Part shown: one piece after another, positions 1 to 6,508 of the stretch | Position numbering within the stretch: the first letter of the stretch is position 1 | Layout of the letters: each line of letters opens with the position of its first letter | Source: Bacillota bacterium | Lineage (GTDB): Bacteria > Bacillota > Clostridia > Tissierellales > Sedimentibacteraceae | Reading direction: 5' to 3' | Length of the DNA: 10,802 nt | NCBI GenBank assembly: GCA_023425285.1 | Contig: JAFACY010000201.1 | Location: 1 to 10,802, forward strand | Position numbers and translations under genes: made by a program | The notes under the pieces: generated by a model | The model's database searches: none | Seen by the model: the letters and a program-made list of their open reading frames with translations, nothing else | Told to the model about the DNA's origin: nothing

Positions 1-16
1 TCTTTAAGTTGTAATG

Positions 17-60
17 AACAAAGCCTTCAAATAGAGAATAATTTGAGGGTTTTGTTGTTT
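17..60 (+). terminator. Possible intrinsic terminator at the window edge
   Basis: A 16-bp stem (17-32 with 41-56) closes an 8-base loop. Only two positions are not Watson-Crick, and both can form G-T wobbles. The 3' arm runs into a T-rich tail. It probably ends a gene lying to the left of the window on the plus strand; that gene is not visible, so the assignment is an inference from the hairpin alone. Confidence 0.5.
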
Positions 61-577
61 GCAATTTCGATACGAAAAGTATTGAATATATTAGCAAGAA
101 TCAAGTATCAAATTATCAAATTATCAAGATAATTATTGTCTAGATGTAGCAAGCAGTATATTATTAGATAAAGAAAATTTGTAAATCCATGGGGGAAGTG
201 GTAGAAATTTAGAAATATTCCTTTCCACCAAGGGGGTACTAGATGATTACGACATCATTATTGTACTCTCAAGGCACGTTGAGACGGTAGTATTGATGTC
301 ACGGGTCAAAGAGTGAGTGGGCGGGAAACCTTTATATATCAAGGTTTTTAGCACATATGGATATGAAACCCATTGAACGAAAAACATGAATTTTTCGGTT
401 CGAAGAAACAAGTCTATAAAGCCGCTTTTAGATAGTCAAGTGGTCAGGTTAGATGTCAGTGCCCCGCGAGTGGTCGGGTTAGATGTTTTTTCGGATTTTT
501 TGGAGGCTGTGTGGTCAGGTTGGATGTTAAGAAGGTAATGATAATATTTAAATATAATTCGAAAGCGAGGGATATTT
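61..577. other. Gene-free stretch with hairpins and repeat remnants
   Basis: No convincing gene is present on either strand. The stretch holds a 58-base segment (227-284) that matches 2847-2904 without gaps, a short A/T hairpin with a T tail (326-349), an imperfect GAACGAAAAA/TTTTTCGGTTC hairpin (375-401), and the three direct repeats at 439-527. A perfect TATAAT lies at 553-558, just upstream of the first gene, but no good -35 box sits at the right distance. The mixture looks like the debris of old insertions rather than a functional intergenic region. Confidence 0.5.
439..527. repeat. Three direct repeats, IS21-like terminal repeats
   Basis: The unit GTGGTCRGGTTRGATGT occurs three times, at 440-456, 470-486 and 511-527, with one or two substitutions between copies and start-to-start spacings of 30 and 41 bases. 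Multiple short direct repeats of this kind are typical of the ends of IS21-family elements, where they bind the transposase. No istA or istB gene is present in the window, so this would be a solo end or a deletion remnant. The IS21 assignment rests on the arrangement and on the look of the unit, not on a database match. Operator sites for the downstream genes are an alternative. Confidence 0.45.
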
Positions 578-1030
578 ATGGTGCATTTGGTATACTGCGA
601 CGATAAAGAAAAGGTTTTGGAAAAGATTTTGGATGGCTCTAAGACAATGGTTATTAGAGCTGCAGCTGCAAGAAAGATACCCCATAGCCGAGTTTTTGAA
701 GGAGAAATCCTATACTTCATGAAGAAAGGAACCGGAAAAATAACAGCTATGGGTGTAGTGAAAAAAGTAGAGAATTTTGTCAAACTTACTGAAGAGCAAA
801 TAAACGAAGTGTTACAAGATAATCTAAGCAAGCTCAATCTATCAAAAAGACAACAAGATCGTTGGCACAAAAAATGTATTTGCTTAGTTGAATTCACAGA
901 TGTGAAGGAAATAGAACCTCTTGATTTTGACCATCAAGGTAATATGGATGATTGGTTGATTATTGATAAAATTGAAGATGTTGTTGTAGGCACAAGCATA
1001 CCATACAACTATGAAAAATCGAGGTTCTAA
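578..1030 (+). CDS. ASCH/PUA-like domain protein, 150 aa
   Basis: This is a small soluble protein with no signal peptide or membrane segment. Residues about 1-65 follow the ASCH (PUA-like beta-barrel) pattern: a GxKxxxxR motif (G20, K22, R27) followed by VFEGEILYF (39-47) and a strand-rich GKITAMGVVKKV. ASCH domains are thought to bind RNA or modified nucleotides, so a role near translation or nucleic-acid metabolism is possible but unproven. The middle (about 68-95) is helical and charged, and the C-terminus contains a WLIIDKIEDVVV segment. The ATG at 578 is preceded by GAGGGA six bases upstream and by a TATAAT at 553-558. The next gene follows after 25 bases, so the two are probably co-transcribed. 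The family call is moderate; the biochemical role is unknown. Confidence 0.7.
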   Translation: MVHLVYCDDKEKVLEKILDGSKTMVIRAAAARKIPHSRVFEGEILYFMKKGTGKITAMGVVKKVENFVKLTEEQINEVLQDNLSKLNLSKRQQDRWHKKCICLVEFTDVKEIEPLDFDHQGNMDDWLIIDKIEDVVVGTSIPYNYEKSRF

Positions 1031-1055
1031 ATCTTAGCTGTGGAGGTTTTGTTGT

Positions 1056-1514
1056 ATGAAAATAAACAAAGAGCAATTGCTTAGAAACCCTGATATTCAA
1101 CCGTCAAGTGATGTTATTGCAAAGGCACTTGGAGAAGCGAACAACGCCTATATAAAGTTTATCAACGAAATTGCATGCCACGATATTCAAATAGATTGGC
1201 GTTACTACAACGACGGAAAGGCGTGGTTGGCAAAGGGACTTTTCAAGTGGAGGGGCGTTCGAGGCGGTAAAAATGAAACAACTATTTTTTGGCTATCGAT
1301 TTGGGACGGCTTTTTTAAGGTGACTATTTATATTCCCGAAAAAGCCCGTGCAGAGGTATTGAGTCTTCCGCTTGACAGTGAGGTTAAGCTAATGATATCG
1401 GATTCACAACAAATGGGAAAACTGAAATACTTTCCTATTGTTTTTGACTTGTGTTCGGACGAAATATTTGAGGCAGTTTTCTTGCTTGCTGATTTCAGGA
1501 AAAGCATAAAATAG
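1056..1514 (+). CDS. DUF3788 family protein, 152 aa
   Basis: The protein matches the uncharacterised DUF3788 family as I recall it: an N-terminal helical part around NNAYIKFINEI (29-39), a WRYYNDGKAWLAKGL block (48-62) and the hydrophobic TIFWLSIWDGFFKVTIYI block (76-93), ending with a helical C-terminus. Its length is normal for the family, which has no established biochemical function. It is predicted cytoplasmic. The ATG at 1056 has GGAGG nine bases upstream. It lies 25 bases behind the ASCH-like gene in the same direction, so an operon is likely. No terminator is evident immediately downstream. Confidence 0.8.
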   Translation: MKINKEQLLRNPDIQPSSDVIAKALGEANNAYIKFINEIACHDIQIDWRYYNDGKAWLAKGLFKWRGVRGGKNETTIFWLSIWDGFFKVTIYIPEKARAEVLSLPLDSEVKLMISDSQQMGKLKYFPIVFDLCSDEIFEAVFLLADFRKSIK

Positions 1515-1524
1515 ATATGAATGT

Positions 1525-1665
1525 ATGAAGATTAAGAAATACAGCAAAGTCCATCAATCTTTAAGCTATTATGTACGGATACGCCGTCTGCCGGAAGGAC
1601 GAGGTTTCGGTGTCTATTTTTATGATTTAGGAAAAACCATCCCGCTGAAATGTCTTTTTGCATAG
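1525..1665 (+). other. Small orphan ORF, 46 aa, possible gene scrap
   Basis: An ATG-initiated frame of 46 codons begins 10 bases after the DUF3788 stop. Its translation is rich in aromatic and basic residues (SYYVRIRRLPEGRGFGVYFY at about 14-33) and reads like folded protein rather than random translation. I see no ribosome binding site in front of it and do not recognise a family. It may be a fragment of a larger gene lost between the DUF3788 gene and the AraC regulator, or it may be chance. Confidence 0.25.
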
Positions 1666-1746
1666 TAGTGGAAATAAAGAGCAGAGCAAGTCAAGCGAAC
1701 AAACCGTAGTAGTGATATGCTATCTGTTATAAAGGAGGTGCATATC

Positions 1747-2655
1747 ATGCACGCATGGGAAACCATACAAAAATCATTGGATTTTATTGAATCAAATATC
1801 AGTGAAGATATTAATATTGAACAGCTTGCAAAAGAATCGGCGTTATCCCCTTTTTATTATCAAAGGTTATTCTCTCGTCTTGTGAAAAAACCAGTCCGAG
1901 AATACATTAAGCTTCGCCGATTAGCTTGCGCTTATAAGTCACTTGCTGATAAACAACGCCGTATTTTGGATATTGCTCTGGATTGTGGCTTTGGGAGCCA
2001 TGAAACATTTACAAGGGCATTTAAAGAGGCCTATAAAATGACGCCGGAAGAATATCGCAAACAACCAGTAATGCTTAACCAATTTGATAAACCCGATTTA
2101 TTGCTTAACTACACAATGATCGATGAAGGGGTTCCGCTTATCAGTGACGGACTTGTGTTGGAATTTAACCGGAAAAATCTATTGCACCCAATTCTCTTTA
2201 TGGGCTTTACAGGTATTATCCCTATCGAAGGGCAAATGCCACTTGGTGAAGCAACAGGCATAGATATGCCTGGTCAAGTATGGGAGAAATTCCACCAAGA
2301 AAAACACCTTATTCCTCGGATAAAGGGAGGCCGTGAGCTGGGAGTTGCTTATCTTGGGGATGTACCTGAGGGTTGTTTCACTTACTTTGCCGGCGCAGAA
2401 GTGGCGCAGGGAACGGAAGATAGCCGCTTTATCAAATGGGAGATGCCTGCCAGGGAATATATTGTTTGTGGATTTGAAGCAGAAAATTTTGAACAACTCG
2501 TAACTGTAGCTATCAATAAAGCTGCAAAATATAGCGGACTTTGGCTTGAAAAACACGGATTGTTTATGGATGCTTATTCTCCTGAAGTTTACTACAACAG
2601 TTCGCCTGAAGGTAGTTACATGGAATTGTGGATGCCTACATCAGAAAGATGTTGA
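1747..2655 (+). CDS. AraC-family regulator with GyrI-like effector domain
   Basis: This is a 302-aa transcription factor. Residues about 9-107 form an AraC/XylS double helix-turn-helix: the first HTH is around INIEQLAKESALSPFYYQRLF (23-42), and the second carries the signature ILDIALDCGFGSHETFTRAF (73-92) followed by the family's MTPEEYRK (98-105). From about 125 to the end it resembles the GyrI-like/AraC effector-binding (SOUL-type) domain found in Rob- and BmrR-like multidrug or small-molecule sensors. The HTH is N-terminal, as is usual for this subgroup. I chose the ATG at 1747 because AAGGAGGTG sits six bases upstream; an in-frame ATG at 1717 has no ribosome binding site. It is a single-gene unit, and its target is not evident from the neighbours. 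Confidence 0.9.
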   Translation: MHAWETIQKSLDFIESNISEDINIEQLAKESALSPFYYQRLFSRLVKKPVREYIKLRRLACAYKSLADKQRRILDIALDCGFGSHETFTRAFKEAYKMTPEEYRKQPVMLNQFDKPDLLLNYTMIDEGVPLISDGLVLEFNRKNLLHPILFMGFTGIIPIEGQMPLGEATGIDMPGQVWEKFHQEKHLIPRIKGGRELGVAYLGDVPEGCFTYFAGAEVAQGTEDSRFIKWEMPAREYIVCGFEAENFEQLVTVAINKAAKYSGLWLEKHGLFMDAYSPEVYYNSSPEGSYMELWMPTSERC

Positions 2656-2748
2656 TAATGACTAATCATATTTGGAGTGGTATATTACAAGGACTGAAAA
2701 GCTATCGAATTACAATTAATTTGCGAGCTTATACGCAAAAATTAAGCA

Positions 2749-2782
2749 AGGCACCCTACGTTGTAATTTTCGTAGAGTGCCT
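2749..2782. terminator. Bidirectional intrinsic terminator
   Basis: A 12-bp stem (2749-2760 with 2771-2782) closes a 10-base loop. Read on the minus strand every position pairs, one as a wobble, and a T-rich run (TTGCTTAATTTTT) follows. The plus strand has one mismatch and is followed by GGTTTGATTTT. It sits 94 bases after the AraC gene and about 10 bases after the stop codon of the minus-strand gene tail, so it probably served both. Confidence 0.7.
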
Positions 2783-2791
2783 GGTTTGATT

Positions 2792-2944
2792 TTAAACATA
2801 TTCTTCGACATCCACCGTCACGCCGGAATTATTGAAAATATATCCTGACGCCAAGGGAGTACCAGGCTTAATGGCCATCAGAATTGCAGCAACAAGGCAC
2901 GTTGAGTGTGTGGTTAAGCTTAAAAGACATAGAACATAGTAGTA
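2792..2944 (-). pseudogene. C-terminal tail of an unidentified minus-strand gene
   Basis: A 50-codon open frame on the minus strand has no usable start codon at its 5' end (a stop lies just upstream at 2945-2947), but it ends with a stop directly in front of the strong terminator at 2749-2782. The last residues include AIKPGTPLASGYIFNN and VDVEEYV, a protein-like sequence that I cannot assign to a family. Part of it (2847-2904) has a gap-free, degenerate counterpart at 227-284 in which the frame is interrupted. I read this as the surviving 3' end of a gene cut by rearrangement. Chance ORF is the alternative. Confidence 0.35.
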
Positions 2945-2957
2945 TCAATAGTTTAAG

Positions 2958-2990
2958 CCGTTGAATGTGTAGATGACATTCAATGGTTTT
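2958..2990 (+). terminator. Intrinsic terminator-like hairpin
   Basis: An 11-bp stem (2958-2968 with 2976-2986), containing one G-T pair, closes a 7-base loop and is followed by TTTTGTGTTT. No intact plus-strand gene ends here, so it may be left over from a lost gene or may back up the terminator at 2749-2782. Confidence 0.5.
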
Positions 2991-3119
2991 GTGTTTGTGG
3001 GAGCATATCCATAGAAAAACATGAGGACTATAATGTAGCTAGGTTGATTGTATTTATAGATATGCAAAATTAAGGAAATATAAGTTTATGTTATAAAACC
3101 TATATGGTACAATGATTAT

Positions 3120-3410
3120 ACTAAAAATGATGATGACTAAAGTCAGTAGAGGAACTATGACGAGGTGATGATATATCCCGCTTCTTAAGCGGCCGGATAC
3201 CTTTTTCCACAACAGGTGGTGTGTCAAAACGATGCAAGCATCGTTGCGGCGGTGTGATGTCTTGTTTCACAAGACTGGAAGCCTAAATCATCTACCTCGT
3301 TGCAATGGTGTGAAGTAATTGCTACGCAATTACCTCTGTTATTTAAATATAGTTGATAAATAATAGTACAATCATTAAAGAACAATAGATAAATTCTATT
3401 GTTCTTTTGT
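3120..3410 (+). ncRNA. Putative structured RNA ending at a terminator
   Basis: About 200 bases can fold into a nested structure. An outer helix (3145-3152 with 3333-3340, including wobbles) encloses a 13-bp helix with one bulge (3160-3172 with 3287-3300). Inside are hairpins at 3178-3192 (6 bp), 3207-3219 (4 bp), 3228-3245 (8 bp, perfect) and 3259-3275 (6 bp). A perfect 8-bp hairpin lies at 3315-3333; it shares base 3333 with the outer helix. A near-repeat (GGTGGTGTG, GGCGGTGTG) flanks the 8-bp hairpin. The segment is less AT-rich than its surroundings, has no credible ORF, and is followed by a strong intrinsic terminator. A weak extended -10 at 3105-3113 would start a transcript near 3120. 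I recognise no known riboswitch or ribozyme core. A free-standing RNA, a leader regulating the downstream operon, or a hairpin-rich mobile element are all possible. Confidence 0.5.
3377..3410 (+). terminator. Strong intrinsic terminator
   Basis: A perfect 13-bp stem (3377-3389 with 3395-3407) with a 5-base loop ends in a run of Ts (TTCTTTTGT). It lies just after the structured segment and ends immediately before the ArsR-like promoter. It therefore separates upstream transcription from the next operon, or acts as an attenuator if the RNA is a leader. Confidence 0.85.
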
Positions 3411-3459
3411 AACATATATGTTGACGTTACATAAAGTGTAATGTTATAATAATTGTAAC
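3408..3459 (+). promoter_or_regulatory. Promoter and operator of the ArsR/MFS operon
   Basis: TTGACG (3421-3426) and a perfect TATAAT (3445-3450) are 18 bases apart. Copies of TGTAAC/T surround them: TGTAAC at 3408-3413, GTTACA at 3426-3431, TGTAAT at 3437-3442 and TGTAAC at 3454-3459. GTTACA-taaag-TGTAAT forms a dyad lying between the -35 and -10 boxes, where a bound dimer would block RNA polymerase. The natural inference is autorepression by the HTH protein encoded directly downstream. Confidence 0.75.
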
Positions 3460-3478
3460 GCTAATAATGGAGGGAAAA

Positions 3479-4069
3479 ATGGATAAGAAAAATTATATAG
3501 TATTTAAAACTGATAAAGAATTGAAAATACTTATGTCTCCTGTGAGGCAAAAAATAATTAAAGTAATGGAAAGAGAAGGAAAACCAGTAACCTCTAAATA
3601 TGTAGCTGACAAACTGGAAATTTCACCTTCATCTGCTCAGCATCACATTAAGAAACTGGAACAAGTAGGTATTATTGAATTTGACCATAATGAGATTATA
3701 AACGGCATAACTGCAAGATATCTTAGGATAACTGAAAAAACTGTAAGCATAGGTCAAGATATAAATGATGATTTAACATCAGAGCGTGATATATTAGCAA
3801 GAAACATATTAAGCAAAACCTACAATGGTTATAAAGAGCTGATAAATGAAAAAAGACAGCTAATATCAGAAGAATATAAAAAAGGAAATAAATTTGTTGA
3901 TCAATTAACAGGAGTAGTTCATTTATCTACAGAAGAAGCCAATGAACTGTTTGATATTATTGATGACTTTATAAAACAACATTCAAAAGCATCGAACAAT
4001 TCACATCCATATGAATATGCATTAATTGCTTACAGAGCTGATTTAATTGATGACAAAGGCGTGGTGTAA
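3479..4069 (+). CDS. ArsR-like winged-helix transcriptional regulator
   Basis: This is a 196-aa DNA-binding protein. Residues about 13-85 form an ArsR-type winged helix: LMSPVRQKIIKVM, then VTSKYVADKLEISPSSAQHH as the recognition HTH, then IKKLEQVGIIEF and a wing around ITARYLRIT. The rest is a charged, helical C-terminal region typical of the longer ArsR-like repressors paired with MFS transporters. No CxC or other thiol metal site is visible, so the ligand is unknown. The start at 3479 follows GGAGGG by four to five bases; the in-frame ATG at 3467 overlaps that site and has none of its own. The MFS start lies two bases after its stop, which indicates translational coupling. It probably represses its own operon through the TGTAAC sites at 3408-3459, but its partner transporter is broken. 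Confidence 0.85.
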   Translation: MDKKNYIVFKTDKELKILMSPVRQKIIKVMEREGKPVTSKYVADKLEISPSSAQHHIKKLEQVGIIEFDHNEIINGITARYLRITEKTVSIGQDINDDLTSERDILARNILSKTYNGYKELINEKRQLISEEYKKGNKFVDQLTGVVHLSTEEANELFDIIDDFIKQHSKASNNSHPYEYALIAYRADLIDDKGVV

Positions 4070-4071
4070 GT

Positions 4072-4746
4072 ATGAGAGTAAGATTGTATTCTTTTATATT
4101 ATTATTGAATTCATATATTACAGGACTTCTTGTGCCTGTGTTTAGTTTATTATTAATAGATAAAGGTGCTACACTTAGCAAACTCTCTATTCTGATAGGA
4201 ATATATTCTTTTTCAGTAATAGTATTAGAGTTACCAACTGGAATAATGGCAGATATAATAGGAAGGAAAAAAACTTTTTGTTTATCACTGATTGTATCTT
4301 TAATATTTTCGGTAGTTATTCTTTTGAGTAATGGCTTAGTAATTTTGTATATAGGAATGTTGCTTTATGGATTAAATAGAGCTATTTCTTCAGGTTCATT
4401 TGAGGCTTTGTTCATAGATTCATATATTAATGAATTTGGTAAGGATAGATTACATGTCGTTACAACCAGGATAAATGTTATAGATACTATTGGATTATCT
4501 GCAGGAGCATTAACTGGAGGATATTTACCTGAAATATCAAGTAAATATTTTTCTTCAATAGGAATGTATGATTTAAGCCTTATTGTTAGGATAATACTAA
4601 TATTTATAATCTTAATTTTTGCAATGGTACATATAAAAGAAACAGTTGTAAATGAAAATAAAAAACAAGTTTCACTATTGGAACATATTAAAAATAGCTC
4701 AAATATAGTAATTGAAAATAAAAATATAATTATATGGGAGCTATAG
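4072..4746 (+). pseudogene. MFS transporter, N-terminal half only (truncated)
   Basis: This is the first 224 residues of a major facilitator superfamily transporter, against about 400 expected. Six membrane helices are visible (about 6-29, 36-58, 69-89, 90-107, 133-153, 166-187). The motif A loop GIMADIIGRKK (57-67) joins TM2 and TM3. The segment SGSFEALFIDS (107-117) is typical of MFS pumps that sit beside ArsR-type regulators. The reading frame ends a little way into the central cytoplasmic loop (NKNIIIWEL), where the sequence switches into a restriction-enzyme fragment. Such pumps export drugs or other small molecules across the cytoplasmic membrane; half a transporter is unlikely to work. 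The very low GC content differs from the genes downstream. Confidence 0.85.
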
Positions 4747-5342
4747 ATGAAAACATTCTAAACATCGAAAGAGTTGAAGCCACTGATGTCGACGAAATAA
4801 GAATGAATACTCTAATGCGATTTGCAAGAGATTATACTAGAGATAGTATTGCAAATGAACTTACAATTCTTGGGATGAGAAGGGATAGTAGAGACGGTGT
4901 GTTGAGATATATACCTGAAACTACGAGGCTTGAATTTTTAACTTCTATTGCATTGATTCAGAACTTTGAAGGATTAGATGTGAGGCCTAACTACATTATT
5001 GATGATGAAGGGTTACCAACAAGCACGGCTTTGGGTGGTATGGCTGATATTGTATGCTATGACGTGGAATATGATAGTTTAGTTGAAGTATCATTAATGA
5101 ATGGTAGACAACAGGTAAACAATGAGATGCTTCCAATTACAAGACATGTTAAGGATGCAAAGGAGAATAATGAGAATACTTTCGCTGTTTTTGTAGCACC
5201 TAGTATCCATGATGATGTTAGAAGATATACAAGATGGATTAAGGCTGATGAAAAGATTGATATTATAGCATATGATATTGAAACCTTTATAGCCACATTA
5301 AATGAAAAAGAAAAATTACAGGATTTATTGGTAATATCATAA
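4734..5342 (+). pseudogene. AlwI-family type II restriction endonuclease, C-terminal part
   Basis: The 202-residue frame matches the C-terminal catalytic region of AlwI-type (type IIS, FokI-like) restriction endonucleases as I know the family: LRYIPETTRLEFLTSIAL (57-74), the PD-(D/E)XK-like acidic residues D105 in GGMADIVCYD and E118 in LVEVSLMNGRQQ, the conserved TRH (136-138) and the FAVFVAP strand (150-156). Full-length family members are around 550 residues or more, so the recognition half is missing. The ATG at 4734 overlaps the end of the MFS fragment by 13 bases and has no ribosome binding site. An in-frame stop lies at 4719-4721, so the true 5' end of the gene has been lost. No DNA methyltransferase is present nearby. 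I infer a dead remnant brought next to the transporter by deletion or recombination, although the catalytic residues persist. Confidence 0.8.
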
Positions 5343-5364
5343 GGAATATATTTTAATTATAATG

Positions 5365-5547
5365 TTAATGTATGAATATTAAAAGTCTATAATTATCCTT
5401 AATAAAAAATTCCCTCAGGAATTGCTCCGAGTCGGAAACACGGTGTATTTCAAGGGGAATACTATTTTTATTAAGAAATACGGACAATACATTTTCTATT
5501 TGCGTTAGTTTTTTTTCGTCTCCGTACAAGGCAATTTTACTGCTCAT
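5365..5547 (-). pseudogene. Truncated LytTR-regulator paralogue (N-terminal piece)
   Basis: A 60-residue frame resembles the first 60 residues of the full-length regulator at 5753-6439. Matching landmarks include KIxLYG, LxKNxIxxxIH, a Q-L/F hydrophobic helix and a final xYRLxx strand, at nearly the same spacing. After YRLL the similarity stops and the frame closes with a stop at 5365-5367, so the LytTR DNA-binding domain is absent. AAAGGA precedes the ATG at 5547 by nine bases; an upstream in-frame ATG (5556) directly abuts this site. It lies 22 bases from, and convergent with, the end of the AlwI-like fragment, so the breakpoint is probably at about 5343-5370. Confidence 0.6.
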
Positions 5548-5752
5548 ATCAATCATTCCTTTATATTATTTTTAATATATTGCATTTATACACAAATACT
5601 GCATAAATATTTTTCAAGATTTTTGTTTTTGAAGAATGTGATGATTTCAATTAAACTTCAGATTTTTATATAAAGAAAGTATATCAGTCACGCCGTAAAG
5701 TCCTGAAATATTCAAGTTCAGAATTTTTTGGAATTGAATATATATACGTATT

Positions 5753-6439
5753 TTAATCATCAAGAGCTTTCAGATCTGCGAGTTTTGAAACTGACATTGA
5801 ATAGGCCTGTGCAAATTTATTAAAATATCCTTCTGTCATTATAACTCTTGCTCCTGATTTAAGCTCTATAATCCTGCTACTTTTTTCCGAACGGTGTATT
5901 TTACGGATGTTGCGTGTATTTACAATAACTCCTATGCAGCATTTTACAAAATACCTTCGGTTGATTTCGTCGTTCACCTTTCCCATATTCTTTGAAATGA
6001 TTTCCGTATCTCCGTTTGTCAGGTGAATTATAGTTTTTTTATTATCACTCCGGATGTAATCTATTTCCTCATAAGGAATTTTGCGTGTGAAGCCGCGGTG
6101 AGTTGCGATATATTCTCCGGAAGAGTAAAAGCTTGCAAGCTCCTGGTTTCTCATTAGCTTTTCGTCTATTTCATCAGGCGTTGGAGGAAAGCTCATAATG
6201 CCTGTGATAATATGAGAAACAGTATTACTGTCGCCTTTAATTACATAAGAGGTAATTCCGTCCAGACACGCCACAATAAGCCGGTAGCTGCTGTTGAGCA
6301 GATAATTTTTCATGAGCTGCTGAGGATTTGATAAATAATGAATGTTGAAAGAAATGTTATTTTTCTTAAGGGGCATCTGCAATGCTTCCTCCAGGATTTT
6401 ACGTTCCTCCGCACTGCCGTACAACAATATTTTAAGCAT
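5753..6439 (-). CDS. LytTR-family transcriptional regulator, 228 aa
   Basis: The C-terminal half (about 108-212) is a LytTR DNA-binding domain: GEYIATHRGFTRKIPYEEIDYI, a KKTIIHLTNG turn, the RRYFVKCCIGVIVNTRNIRKI block (161-181) and a final ELKSGARVIMTEGYFNKF. The first 60 residues resemble a receiver-like alpha/beta fold, but the acidic pair expected after the first strand is replaced by LLYGSAEE. D60, at the end of the third strand, is the only obvious phosphoacceptor candidate. It may therefore be a phosphorylation-independent or atypical regulator; no histidine kinase lies nearby. LytTR proteins usually bind direct repeats and control bacteriocin, competence or virulence-type genes. The ATG at 6437-6439 follows AGGAG by eight bases; an in-frame GTG at 6448 overlaps that site. 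A truncated relative lies just downstream, which points to local duplication. Confidence 0.85.
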   Translation of the reverse strand: MLKILLYGSAEERKILEEALQMPLKKNNISFNIHYLSNPQQLMKNYLLNSSYRLIVACLDGITSYVIKGDSNTVSHIITGIMSFPPTPDEIDEKLMRNQELASFYSSGEYIATHRGFTRKIPYEEIDYIRSDNKKTIIHLTNGDTEIISKNMGKVNDEINRRYFVKCCIGVIVNTRNIRKIHRSEKSSRIIELKSGARVIMTEGYFNKFAQAYSMSVSKLADLKALDD

Positions 6440-6508
6440 GAACACCACTCCTATATAGTATTGCTATCATTGTATTCTTTAATACATAAGTTGTTACAGC
6501 TTGTATGA

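Larger units (their letters stand above)
2656..3478. other. Long non-coding stretch with RNA-like structures
   Basis: No intact gene is present in about 820 bases. In order it holds a bidirectional terminator (2749-2782), a minus-strand gene tail (2792-2944), a second hairpin terminator (2958-2990), an AT-rich spacer with a possible extended -10 box (TG at 3105-3106, TACAAT at 3108-3113), a compact set of nested hairpins (3145-3340), a strong terminator (3377-3410) and the promoter-operator of the ArsR-like gene (3408-3459). Confidence 0.7.

Noticed and set aside
436..897. 153-codon minus-strand frame opposite the ASCH-like gene
   Set aside because: It overlaps a well-supported plus-strand gene, crosses the direct repeats, has no ribosome binding site and reads as low-complexity Ser/Phe/Ile-rich translation.
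2179..2556. 125-codon minus-strand frame inside the AraC gene
   Set aside because: It is antisense to the conserved effector-binding domain and shows no family features.
2657..2788. 43-codon plus-strand frame after the AraC gene
   Set aside because: It runs through the terminator hairpin at 2749-2782 and has no ribosome binding site.
3120..3410. Group I or II intron, tRNA, or a known riboswitch class
   Set aside because: I could not find a group II domain V, group I core elements, a tRNA cloverleaf or the consensus cores of the common riboswitches that I know.
3224..3415. 63-codon minus-strand frame over the structured segment
   Set aside because: It is a by-product of the palindromic hairpins and terminator; no ribosome binding site or protein-like pattern.
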